Below are positions 37,580 to 49,676 of a stretch of DNA of 64,000 nt, one piece after another; position 1 is the first letter of the stretch, and each line of letters opens with the position of its first letter. A model generated the notes under the pieces. The model did not search any database, had not been told where the DNA came from, and saw only the letters and a list, made by a program, of their open reading frames with translations. Where the stretch lies: assembly GCA_008933995.1 (NCBI GenBank), contig WARS01000036.1, positions 6,548,419-6,612,418 on the forward strand, written 5' to 3'. This stretch comes from Datnioides undecimradiatus. Its lineage: Eukaryota; Chordata; Actinopteri; Lobotiformes; Datnioididae. The position numbers were made by a program, and so were the translations under genes.

Positions 37580-40500
37580 GTTTAGTCACAGTAAGTTGTG
37601 ATCCGTCCTGAGGTCTGTGGGTGTCCGCTGGGTCTGGGTGAGATTAAGTTTTAGTCCAAAACCTCTGCAGAGTCTTCATCTGCTGCACGCGCGTGCACTG
37701 ACGTCTCCTGGACAACTGACGAGAGGCTGCGCGCGCAGGCGGGACGTCCAGTGCTGACCTGAGACCATCGTCCTCTCTCAGGAGGGGGAAAGTGGAGACA
37801 GGGGAGATAGGAGCCCGTTTTATTTTAACACGGGTCTGTTCTTTGATCTGCCCCGTTAGCATTGTTGGTATCTCATGTACAGGGAAATCTTCAAAAGCTT
37901 GTGATAGTTTATTTGACTTTTTGAGAGAGAAGGTTTCAACGTAAAATATCCGGGCACTGAAAAGACTGATTTCCACTCAGTTGTTTATTGTTGCAAACGC
38001 AGCATCTATGTAATACAGCCAATTTATTAGTCTTAAAGCGAAGGTATTGATATCATATCGATATCAGCGTATGCTCTAGACTGTCGCCGTTATGTAAACT
38101 TTTTTGATGGTGTATAAAGGATCAAAAAACATGCTTACGTTAATGTCTTGGTATCGCTACAAAGTTACATAAAGGTATATGTTTTGAAAGCAGTTTTGTG
38201 GGTTCCTTTGTTTAGTTATACTGGTGCAGAATACACGTTTTCATTACTGCTGGAAAATTAATCGTATTGGTAACCTGAGTCTGTTGTCATCTGTATCTGC
38301 TGTAATGTTTAATGCTTGTAGTAACTCTGTATCAAACTAATGTATCAAATGACACAATGTGACAATGTGAAAGGGGTGACTTGTAATCTGCAGCTCTCTC
38401 AGCTTTGCAGAGTTTGACAGTGAGTTTCAGCTCAAGGTTTAGCTGCCAATCCCTTAAGTTTGGTTTCAGCATAATAACTACTGGAGTATTGTTTTTGCAT
38501 ACATAAAGGTTTCACTGTGCACTCCCAACACAGCACCAAACAGCTATCAGACAGTTGGCAACTAGCTGTTGAAAATAAACATGTCATTTAGCTAATGTTT
38601 GCTAACAAGTTTACCATTTTACCTCAAAAGGTTTGATATGTTAATTTTATATTTGCAGCTTGTTTACATTGCCTTCAAGTGGCCCCAAAACTGTGGTTGT
38701 GTTTTTTTTTAGTACATTTTTGAGGTACTAGTAATTCACTTTTATTCCACAATAGTTACTTATCTGAAAGCAGTAGTTACTAGTTACTTTGCTGGTCGAG
38801 CGTTTACTGAAGAAAGTTCGCACATGATCAGCAGACAACTATAAAATGTAAAACTATTTTACTAAGTTTATCTTACTGCATGTATTTATTCTCTGATTTC
38901 TGAATTTATTTATTTAAATCCTGTAACCTTTCATCTGAATTTGAAAGATGAAAACCACCATGGTTAGAGTTGTGAGTTTTCCACATGTCAACAGAGATGA
39001 GTGTAATAGGAGGTGCAGAGATGGGGCAGCTGCTGGCTGAGCTACTGTGTCCTTGGCTATTAGGTTTCTCCCCACCAGCGCCCACACAACAGCACATTGT
39101 GCCTCACTCTGGTTAATGCACACACATGCTTGCATTTGTGGCCATATGCATACACAAAGACACACACAGGGGCCATACGTGCAGACACGTGTGCATAAGC
39201 ACACACAGAGAAAGAGAGAAATACAAACTCGCTAAATCTCTGCTGTGGCACCTGTTCACAATCAGCCATGCCAGCTGCTCCGCTGATGTCATGCTACACA
39301 CAGCAACACACACATACAGACACATCCATAACACAGGCTCACTTTACACAAACACGTTTTACATAAATGATCTCTCCCACACAGTGAATCTCAAATTAAC
39401 CAAACGAGAAAGGGGTGACTTCATGAGAGTGAGCAAAAACATAATATTCAATAAATATCAATATAATGGTATATAACAAAAAATATGAATATTTTACAAG
39501 GCAGATTATAGCCACTTTAACCAAAACATATGAAAGAACATATGAAATATATGCGGTGAAAATTGTGTCACAGTTATTGTATTAATTTCAATCCCTGCCA
39601 ATAGAGGTACCTCTTACACAATTTACAAAATGCAATCAAGTATCTACGTGTTCCTGCGTGCACCAGCAGGGGCACTCTCAAATCTAAAATATCTACCGAA
39701 TTTTAAAGATTTAAAGTTTCATTGATTTTATATACCAGATCATTTTTAATGTAATGTCACCCAAATCAAAACATCAATTTAGCAGCAACATACATTCCCA
39801 CATACTTCATTGAGACACACTTAACCTATTAATAGTTATCCTCATTTCTACTGAACAGATTCATTTCCTCCTACAAGACAGTTCCAGGAGTTACCCAGTC
39901 ATGGAAAAGATTAAGTGCATTACTAACAATGCCACTGACGTAAGGTTTATTATTCTCAGGAATCTGAGAGGTCAGAGTCCAAATTTAGAGATAAGTGAAG
40001 AATTGCATGACAGTTCACCATTTCTGTATAAAACAGCTACTTCTTTTGGGGGTAAAGCCCTTCTAACATGAATATACAACACAAGTCATCTGAGGTCTGG
40101 CAGAGGTACTGCATTAAAAGAGACACTGATTAGCCAACAAGCACCAGCTCACCTGCCGTTCCTCTCATGAGCCATCTCCACACCTGTCACCCCTGCAGCT
40201 AAATGCCAACCATGCCCATCTCTGCGATGTCATATCTCTGTTCTGAAAGTTTGCAATAATTGTATTAGGTACAGTATGAGAAATAATGAATCAACAATTC
40301 AAAATGTTCTCAGTGAAACATATTTACAATGCAGCTATTCACATAAACTTTAGACACGCCATTATTATCAATTCAATAAAAGGACACAGATAAAGAAATC
40401 ATAACAATATTATCCATAAAAAGTAACGTGCAATAAAGTGGAAAGATACTGATTAAAAGTATTGAGCCCAGAAAGAAAAAAACAGTTAGCCAGCTGATTG

Positions 40501-40923
40501 CACTCATTAGTTCTTCTTCATGTGCAAATCTACTTGATTAGTGCATGTTGGTAGGTTAGTACTTCCACTCCTTGAAGATCCACCTAGTAATAGATAAATT
40601 CAGGTGCTGTTTTTATTTTTCTCCTCTTTCCACTTTATTGCACATAACTTTTTTATACACTAAATTTTAAGATTTATTTATCTGTGTAGTTTTATTGAGT
40701 ACATATTAATGTCTGATCTTAAGTTCATGTGAATCCTTGCAGCAGAAGTGCAGTTATTTAAAAAAGCATTTGGCATACTAAATACTTGTTTCCCCACTTG
40801 TATTACTGTATAACTTTCCCTGTTTATTTCTTTGGAAGAGCCTTGACAATATGAACTTTCGACCCTCTTAATTATGACTGAAGCCATGCCAAGAGGAAAC
40901 AAAAAAGAAAAAATATGAGCTTT
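37580..40923. other. jam2 upstream and intergenic region
   Basis: The space between the jam2 start and the lectin promoter. The jam2 promoter should lie just above 37,580. The 37,680-37,760 segment is CG-dinucleotide rich (several CGCG steps), as in a small CpG-island promoter, but no TATA box is evident. Beyond it lie a copy of the dispersed repeat (38,700-38,830) and an imperfect CA-rich stretch at about 39,115-39,340. No further gene is seen. Confidence 0.5.
38700..38830. repeat. dispersed teleost repeat, copy 3
   Basis: TTTTTTTAGTACATTTTTGA, then ACTTTTATTCCACAATAGTT and GTAGTTACTAGTTACTTTGC, match the same family as the copies at 9,722-10,130 and 28,486-28,966. This copy is shorter and covers the part with the ACTAGTTACTTTGC core. 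Confidence 0.5.
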
Positions 40924-41070
40924 TGATAAGATAAGATATCAGAATGGCCTTGTATTATAACTTACTGAAAGTGTAAGACAAGGTAAGGCTTCTGCTGTTC
41001 ATAAAGATCTGAAGCACCATAGCTACACACAGATCAGCAACAGTACAACCAAGAGGAGAAGGTAGTATAA
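40924..41070 (+). promoter_or_regulatory. candidate lectin-gene promoter: GATA cluster and TATA box
   Basis: TGATAAGATAAGATATCA at 40,924-40,941 holds two overlapping WGATAR sites and a third GATA core. A TATAA at 41,066-41,070 lies 73 bp before the ATG at 41,143, so transcription would start near 41,098. GATA factors drive eosinophil and other blood-cell genes, which would suit a granule or plasma lectin, but the expression site is an inference. Confidence 0.45.
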
Positions 41071-41142
41071 ACTTACTGGAACAAGGCACGTTTGACAGTA
41101 AACAACAATCCTAAATAGAGATCTTACAGATTTTGTCTTAAG

Positions 41143-44100
41143 ATGAAGATCAAGACATTACTATTACTCTCACTGAGCTTAGCAGGTAAGAGATTTCATT
41201 ACATTTTTCCAGGAATTTGTTTACCAAGAGGCCGATTTATACTTCAGTTTTCAATGTGTCTGAAAATTTGCTCTGTTGAGTTTAGGGATTGTGGGTTTAG
41301 TCTCTGCAAAGATTAAATCGTTTATTTGCTGTAAGAAGTAAAGTTGAAGCATATCTGCTTGTGTTCTGGTCTCTTGTTGAAGAAAGCCCACATAACTAGT
41401 AATGTCATTTAATCTCTTATCTAATAATTGTTTAATTTCTAAATGTTTAAGATTTGCTATGCTGATGCCACACAGCACATCAACAAATTAACTTTAACTG
41501 CCTTTGTAAAAAAATAAATTAAAAAAACAATGTAACTTTTTTTTCAGATCAATATGGTTAACAATATTCGTATTGCTTTTTTTATCATCATCATTAGCAT
41601 CAGTATACCAACATGATTGTGGTTGCTCTTGCTTTTTGAAATTGTGGCCACAGACATACTTTGATTACTGAATTTAGGGTTCATGGTACCAGAGCCTCCC
41701 TTTGAAGTGACTCTTGACATTTCTTGTTGGAAAGTCATTGAAATGAATACAAAGAGACACAAAACAACCTCAAGGAGTCAATCAGGGGTGTCATGCTCCT
41801 GTTAAAGGGCACAGATGTATTATATTGAAATCCACCTTTGGGTGCAGGTATGTAAAACTGCTTTATTGTGTCAGCACATTCATTTGCGTTTTCTCTTTGC
41901 AGTGGTTCTGGGAATGCCACCTTTTGCTCCAGGTGTGGCACAAAATTCTGTCCTAGCTGAGGATGACCAGAACCTAGATTTGCAGGAAAAACTGCAAAGT
42001 CAGAGTATGGTGGAACTAGAGATTAAAGTGAAGCCAGGAGTTAGAGCAGTGCAAGAGGGTGGAGCACAGCAAGCAGTTATGGTGGAGCCAGAGGATAAGG
42101 TGGAGCCTGAGGTTAAAGCAGAACCAGAGGATAAGGTGGAGCCTGAGGTTAAAGCAGAACCGGAGATTAAGGTGGAGCCAGAGGTTAAAGCAGAACCAGA
42201 GGATAAGGTGGAACCAGAGGTTAAAGCAGAACCAGAGATTAAGAAGGAGCCTGAGGTTAAAGTAGAAGCAGAGGTTAAGATGGAAGCAGAGGTTAAGGTG
42301 GAACCAGATATTAAAGTGGAGCCAGAGGTTAAAGTGGAGCCAGAGGTTAAGGTGGAGCCAGAGGTTAAAGCAGAACCAGAGGATAAGGTGGAACCTGAGG
42401 TTAAAGCAGAACCAGAGATTAAGGTGGAGCCTGAGGTTAAAGCAGAACCAGAGATTAAGGAGGAGCCAGAGGTTAAAGTAGAAGCAGAGGTTAAGGTGGA
42501 ACCAGAGATTAAAGTGGAACCTGAGGTTAAGGTGGAACCAGATCTTAAAGCAGAACCAGAGATTAAGGTGGAGGTTAAAGCAGAGGATAAGGTGGAGCCA
42601 GAGGTTAAAGTGGAGCCAGAGGTTAAAGTGGAGCCAGAGGTTAAGGTGGATCTAGAGACTAATGGTAAGCCAAAAGTTTTGGCTGAATTAGAGATCCAAG
42701 ATAACCCAGACTTTAATGTGGAATCAGATGTTAAGGTGGAGCAAGATGTTCAAGAGGAGATAGAGACTGAAATGGCGCCCATGTTTAATGAGGAGCAAGA
42801 GGCTCAAGGTCAGAAGTTTGACGAGAGGCACGTTGACATGGAGCAACAACTTAACATGGTGGGAGAGCCAATCATGGAACTAGAGCCACTGGATGAATAC
42901 AACATGTTTGGAGATGAACCAAGTGATACAGAGCTGTCAGAGATGGAAAAATCTGTAAGGGCAGCTTTTCAGAACAAAGATCCTGTCATTCAACCTCTGT
43001 CAGAGGAGGAGGAGCTTATGAAGGAGAGAGCCTATGATTTAGATGAAGAACCAATAATGGAACTGGAGCCCCTGGATGAAGGCAGCGTGTTTGGAGATGA
43101 ACCAAGCCATACAGCGCTGTTAGAGGTGGAAAAGACTTTAAGGGCAGCTTTTCAGAACAAAGATCCTGCCATTCAACCTCAGCCAGACGAGGAGCTTATG
43201 AAGGAGAAACCCTACGTTTTAGATGAAGAACCAATCATGGAACTGGAGCCTGAGACAAGGCAACAGCAGGTTGTGTCAGATGCTGCAATCATGGACGAAG
43301 GGCCAGCATTGGACATCAATGGGCAGAAGATACTACCTTTGGAGGAGTATTTTCCCAATGAAGAGGCTAGAAATGGGATGAAACAAGGCACTCTCAGAGT
43401 GGAGGGGTCAGAGTATATAGAGGAACAAGAGAAAGACTTTGCTGGGGAGGAGTACCTTTCTCCAGTGTTTGGCACACTGCCCTTTGAGGAGCCAGCAATG
43501 GAGGACAGTCCTGTGCCTGATGGAAGTGTTCAGAGTGGTGTGTTGCCTAAAAGAGAAAGTAGGGGATTGATGAGCCAGGGAGCTCAAACCCCTGTAGAAA
43601 CACCAATACAAGACAGACAAGGTAAAATGAAAAAATTCACAAACACACCTTTGAAAACTTTTGCTTGTCCACATGTACACTGATCTTGAATGTCACACCA
43701 AACACCAAATTTGAAAAATCTGTATACCATAAAATACAGAAAGATGTCTCTGATAATGATGTGCCAAACCAGCATTGTATGAACTTATTTGAAGAATTGG
43801 AAAAGATGTTTGTTTATTTGTCTTGGTAGCTCCACTGTAGCTTTAAGGTTAGGGAAAAATTGTGGTCAAATTATCCATAATATATATCCTCTGCTTCCAT
43901 CATACTTTCTATAGCTCATAGAAACAACTGATGCTGTCTTTCAACAGTCTTGTGTTTCCAGTGTAAAAGAAGGGTTTCTGTGTAAAAATTACTTTTTTGT
44001 GGACAAATATTTTAGAAGTTTTGAAAGGACACATGAAGACAACATGAACAACGAAGCACAGAAAATAAGCACTCTAAATCCCTAAGAGCTGGGTAGGATA

Positions 44101-45474
44101 TGCTTCGATGCTAAGGCTAGGAGAAACAAACCACAAAGATAATGGCTCGGAAAATGGGAAGGAGAAAAAAACAGAAGAGTATGGAAAGGAAGGATATGAG
44201 GAAATTTCTATACCAATAAACATAACAGAAACATTTTATATAACTATCACTATAACTATAAATGCACATCTATTGATAATTATTGTTTGGAATTCCTGTA
44301 TTTTATAAAATGTCTTCTGTTGCTCAATATTAGGCTTCAGCAGTCTGAGTAAGACAAATCAAGTGTATCTTTGTTCAGACATTAGGACTTACAAAAGTGG
44401 GATCTGGATAAAAGATTGTTATTTCGAAGATACATTTTTGAACTGCTGAATTCTCAGATTAGCTTAAGATGAGCTCCTAAAGTAAGTAACAGAGGTATTT
44501 TGATGAATGCAAGGATTGTGGAGTTTTTCTCCCATAACTTTCACTGGAATCATGATACCAAGTTTGGACAAGAGAAATCATTACAGTGAAAAAAAAAGTG
44601 AAACTTCCTGAAAGAGAAACAAGACTGAATGTTGTAATTTCAACCCTTAGCCACCAGGCAGGGCTATTGTCCTGGTGTGGTGCTTGAGGGGAAGTGTTAC
44701 CAGTTCTTCAAAGAGCCAAAGAGGGCTGCAGATGCAGAGGTATTTACATTTTCTCCACTGACGTTGATAAAGTTAGACTTCTTTAGCAACACACAGCTGA
44801 TAATATTCAATAATCCTACTGCTGCTATTTCTATTTCATTGCAGTTCTTCTGCCAAGACCATTTCCCAGGTGGCCACTTGGCTTCCATTACGAGCCAAAA
44901 GATTCACAGAGAGATGATGAGCATGATGCTGCAGCACAACAGGGCATACACACGCACCTGGATTGGAGGACTACGATATCTGGAGGTGTGTATATTCAGT
45001 CAGGGAGTACAGGAGTCATAAATCTGTGGAATACAAAAATGAGTCATTTACCCTGATCACAAATCCAACACTGTGAGAGGGGTTCATTCCATTTTTCTGT
45101 GTTTGTATCTGGATCACAACAAAAATGAATAATTCCTCCACCTGACTTAATCTGTTGTCTCTCAGACTGGTCGCTTTATCTGGTTGGATGGATCCCACTG
45201 GGGCTATGCTGATTGGCTGCCAGGGGAGCCCAATAACACAGCAGGAGTGGAGGCCTGTTTGGAAGTGCTGGCAATTGGTAGGCAGATTATTGTTTGAAGC
45301 TGAACTCAAGGCACATGGATACTTTTATGTTGCAGCAAATCTGAATATATATAACACTTACTGTGCCACTGTGGATCTGATCTGTGGTTTGTTTGTCCTG
45401 CAGGAAACGGGAAGTTCAATGATTTCACATGCTGGGAACCTCAGGCTTTCATCTGCTCCTACCCTTTTCACTGA
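41143..45474 (+). CDS. secreted C-type lectin with long acidic PEVK-like repeat region
   Basis: Coding exons: 41,143-41,185; 41,903-43,621; 44,651-44,739; 44,845-44,985; 45,166-45,277; 45,404-45,474. Phases chain exactly, giving 724 residues. A signal peptide (MKIKTLLLLSLSLAVVLG) is followed by an acidic region. Residues about 75-264 are some thirty hexamers of the V-E-P-E-V-K type, and 336-456 are two copies of a 61-residue unit plus the start of a third. Residues about 588-724 are one long-form C-type lectin domain with six cysteines, W656-IGGL, and the calcium ligands E685, N687 (EPN, mannose type), E693, N707 and D708 (FND instead of WND), ending FICSY. It should be a secreted, calcium-dependent sugar binder. 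An acidic propiece plus lectin domain recalls eosinophil major basic protein (PRG2/PRG3), which lacks this calcium site. The gene is not recognised by name. A 15-nt in-frame micro-exon at 44,334-44,348 is possible. Confidence 0.82.
42082..42651 (+). repeat. 18-bp coding minisatellite (V-E-P-E-V-K hexamers)
   Basis: About thirty tandem 18-bp units of the form GTGGAGCCAGAGGTTAAA lie inside the second coding exon of the lectin gene. Variation is mostly at the first position (V or A) and the fifth (V, D or I), and part of the array repeats as 36-bp pairs (a KAEPED- or KAEPEI-type unit followed by a KVEPEV-type unit). One unit near 42,565-42,590 is shortened in frame. Near-identity between units at the DNA level implies recent expansion. 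Confidence 0.9.
42865..43251 (+). repeat. 61-residue coding tandem repeat
   Basis: Two copies start at 42,865 and 43,048 (183 and 180 bp). Each begins with the codons for EPIMELEPLDE and contains an FGDEPS motif, an RAAFQNKDP motif and an EEL-MKE motif. A third copy starts at 43,228 but ends after EPIMELEP. The copies are clearly homologous yet diverged, so this duplication is older than the neighbouring hexamer array. Confidence 0.88.
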
Positions 45475-45696
45475 GTGTACAGTGAGCTCATGTTTCTTTG
45501 TCTCATATGTTGCAGACTTTTGTTTAGGTTTTTTTGTAGGTTAAAACCAGGGAGGCCTACTGGAAAGCAAGTAGACTGCTAGCTCTTAAAGGACCATAAA
45601 ACATTTTACCAAATAGTATGGGAAAATCAGGACTAAGCATGTTGTACATAATAAATGAAGCTGTATTTGTTTTTCATAACACACTAATATCCTGTA

Positions 45697-45702
45697 AATA
45701 AA
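45697..45702 (+). terminator. poly(A) signal of the lectin gene
   Basis: AATAAA 223 bp after the lectin stop codon, within CTGTAAATAAAGTC. Its position and context fit the end of the transcript. Confidence 0.55.
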
Positions 45703-47897
45703 GTCAACATGATGTTTTATTGATTTTGTTATGATTATTAACACAAATGAAATTGCACTCAATTTAAGTGCAATTGGTATATATAGTAGGTTGAAAATAC
45801 ATTTGTATTATTATTCTATTGTCATAATTGCTAAGTTTCATACACTTATTAATATTTTTATCATTGACATATTTTCATATATATTAGTTTTTTTTACAAT
45901 CTGTATTTTTACTACTTTAGCAGATCTTACACATTATACCACCAGTGCACATGAGGAAAATATAAAAGTGCATTATAAATAAAACGTTTAATTTTGCATC
46001 CTGAAAAATCTTTGAGATCCATTGTAAGTGTAGGTGCTTATTTTTTCTCAGATACTTAACTTTTTTACTTTTTCTCATATTAGGTAAAATACATTTTTCC
46101 CACTTTTAGGATAACCATCAATGAACATTTAATAAACCAGAAATACACTCATTACATAATTAAATGTGTTGAAATAATAAATAGAAAACAAATAGAGAAC
46201 TAATCACAAATACAATATGCTTAACTCCATATATTCTAAATTGCACAAATTATACTGTCAATAGATTCAGTATAATCAAAGAAATCAAAGCAAACTTTTT
46301 AATACCACTGTGTGTCCAACACACTATTATCATAAATTATTTTACCTAACAGTCCCTGAAAATCAGTGTAATAGGGTCAGGCTCATAACTAAAATGAATA
46401 CAATATCATACAGCCGTCCTGCAGTAGAACCTAATTTATAAAGGTTATTATGTTTGTAGCAATGTTGTCTTGTTTTACACTATACAGTGAGGTGCTTTTA
46501 TTATTTACTTCCCTGTTACTGATAATAGTGTGTTGGACACATTTTGATGCTAAACAGTCCATCAAAACCTCAAAGTGCATCCTTCAAAAAGAAGGTACAT
46601 TTGAATCCGTACCTGTCTGAAAGAGTTTCAATGAAAACTGAACATTAAAACCTTCATGGAATTGAGATTTATTGCAGAGCAGTTGTATGACGCTGCATTA
46701 GATTTAGCTTGGCATACCTAACAACTGTGTGTACAGTAAACTCCTTCATTAGAGAAACACTGTTGGCCTGCAGCCTAGAGCAATATTTTAGGGTTTAGGT
46801 GATTCGTGTTTACCAGGAAGCATCGACACAACCATCAGTCTGTTAAGTGTGTCCAAACTTCGAGTCCATCCAGGAACAGCAGGCTCACCTCATTCCACCC
46901 ATGCAGTCCAAGAATTCTGGCCTATAAGACCAGATCAGGGAACAGTCGATCTGTTCCAGTTCACACCCAGATTTCAGATTTCATGTCCACTTTCTGCAAC
47001 ACTGCTGCCTCAGTAGGTATGATTGATTAAGTTCTTCTGTCAATGCGGCATCCAGACTCATTGAATTCCAATCATCGCCTCCCCTTTAAAATTACAGGAG
47101 CTTAGCGCCCATTAACTGATGTATTCACACGCTCACGCTGCACATGCGACTACTGTAAAGCCTGCCAGGACTCACATGTTGCTGTGTGTGACTGTGACTC
47201 ATTTTCCACTGGCCTGCACAACCTTTTCCTGACCTTTGGACACAGAGGTGAGGATTACCAACCATAAGGTGATGAGTGGCAGCTCTTTATCCTTCTATTT
47301 TAACTGATGACAGTTCCCGATATAGAAAATGTCCACCACCACTATATATATGTTTTCCAGTATGTATATATTCAAATGATATGATCCCCTATAAGCTATT
47401 GTTTGAATAATACAGTATTTGGCACATGTGAGCCTTTTGAGATTCCCCATTGTTCTCCTACTTGGAAAAGTGACTTTTGCTGGATTGAGGAGATCACAGT
47501 TGACTGTGAATCCCCTATCTATTACTGGAGGGATATCACCAATAGCTTTGCAGTATATTATAAATCATATTTTTAGACTTACTACATAATCAGATCTGGT
47601 TAGTAATCATTGGGAAGCCTACACTAAAACAGATTAATAAGAAATAAATGAAGTGGGAGCCATTTTGGCAAAACAAGAAAGTCTGTGCAACATATATCAT
47701 TCACCAGTGGTGATGATAATGAAAAAGAGAGCGATGGATTCCTGGTGTCCAGATCCTGATGCTCTGGAAATCCCCTAATACCTTGACTGCTTATCAGTGT
47801 TGCTGTTTAGATGAGAGTGACTCATTGTTGGGGTTGCCATCTGTCAGTTCAAGTCATTTTGTAGCTTCATGCAGCACAACCAGTTGTCTGCTGGCTA

Positions 47898-47966
<69 letters not shown>

Positions 47967-49676
47967 TTCCATGCACTAAGGTGAACGCTGGGCCCCCCTG
48001 CAGCCCAGCTCACAAGCATTTGGTGAAGTGAATTCCGCTGTATCCATGGTCAGTCCTAAACTTTGGATTATGGGATGGCACAAAAGCAGATTGTAAACAG
48101 TGTTTACAGCACAGCTTTTAATAGCACAGATACATACCAGACCTAATCTGTGTGCTTTTCTTCATATCAGTGTACACGGCAGCTTTGTGTGGACAAACGA
48201 CAGGCAACACATCTTTCAAACTGCTCTTAATTAATTCCTTAACTGCATGCAATCATATATTTAACTCATCACATATTTAATTTAAGAGTCAGCTCATACT
48301 GAAGGTGGGATAGCACTGTGCCAGGGTGTTCAAGTGCATATTCACCTCCAAATCATGTATACTTTTTAACATTTCAATTTGAATGCATGCTGTCAACTTT
48401 TACAGTTTTTGATCAGTGTCTCCCTGTGATCTTGTGGTTTCTATTAATTTGTGGTCTGAAAATCAAAGTTAATCAACCTCATAACAAAAAGATAATCTTG
48501 ATGCAGAATCGATGTTCACTGTAATAGATTACTTATCTCTCTCTGGATGAGATTATGTGATTTTATAATGGAGGGAAACATATACAAATCAATGGTTGAT
48601 TGAAATGGAAGAAAAGGTGCATTAAAACTTGTTTTGTTTATTAAAATACTGTTACAGCCCATTTTCTGCAACAGTTTATTCTGCAAAGTTTTCTACTGCC
48701 TCTTAGAGGTTTAAGTTACACCTAATTACTCAATTCATTTATTTATTATTTATTAATAATCTGTTTGTGTGTCAGAATCTTTTTTATGTCAGTGGTAGCG
48801 AACATTAAAACTCTGAAACATCCCTGATTCAAATCTAAATGTTTGGAGTACATGATGACGTCAACAAGGGAAGTTTAGCTCTCCTCACAAACCCTGTTAT
48901 TTTTCATATGGGCCCTTACATAGTTTTCCACCTCATAATCAGCCAATGCCAGCACATTAATGAGGTATCACAGTGTCTCATAGGATTTTACATGATCACA
49001 ACTCACCTCTCTAATGTTTCTCAACCATCTGAGTCCAGACGGTGCGCCACATGTAGGACCCAAAGGGGAGGAAGAAGAGTGTCCAGGATAAGAGATGGCA
49101 CATGTCAGGGGGATGAAGAGAGGAAGCATAAATACATGATAAAGGTATTCAAGGTGGAAGTTTGAGTTCCAGGTCAGGCTGGGGAAAACAATTTCTGTTC
49201 TCACTGTTCTCCACAGAGCATGCCAGGTGCACATATCCATCTCATACATTCACAAGAAACCCTATACAGATCTGCTCGTAAGCCTCCCAGGATTAACACA
49301 AATATGCAAATACGTTGGCAGAGAGCACAGTGTGAATGCATGTTGTTCTCAAATGTTTACATGTCCCTACAGCCATACCTGGAACTCCTGCTTGCAGCCA
49401 GGTGTGTGGTTCATTACAGATGAGAGGAGGGAATAATGAGAAGGTTTTCTGCAGATGTTGTGAAAAGTCTTCTGACGAAACAAATGTTGGATTTGATTTT
49501 AAAAACACAGCAGTTTACAGTAAAAGACAGAATACGCACAGCTGTTCTTAAAGTGTTGGGAGGGGTCAGGGTAGCTCACCTCTCTGTCAGACATTATAAA
49601 TCTGTTTGTCTGCCTCTGTCCCTCAAATCTGAGACCCCTGCCTCATTTAGAGGTGTGTCATGGACGATGGTGCCTG
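45703..49676. other. intergenic region between lectin and mettl21c
   Basis: AT-rich sequence. It carries a pure (TG)31 array (listed separately) and short frames without domains. An open frame of 74 codons at 46,806-47,030 and one of 108 codons at 48,839-49,165 have no recognisable homology or splice partners. No RNA gene was recognised. Confidence 0.5.
47901..47962. repeat. (TG)31 microsatellite
   Basis: Uninterrupted TG dinucleotides over 62 bp, ending in TGCGCG. Long and pure, so probably highly polymorphic and able to adopt Z-DNA. Confidence 0.95.

Noticed and set aside
42059-42265. Second frame rich in Trp, Ser and Arg (RIRWSLRLKQN repeats) across the lectin minisatellite.
   Set aside because: An out-of-frame shadow of the 18-bp repeat; it stops where the real frame continues.
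42082-42651. Homology of the hexamer array to the titin PEVK region.
   Set aside because: Simple composition and a signal peptide plus lectin context argue for convergence, and no titin-like domains are present.
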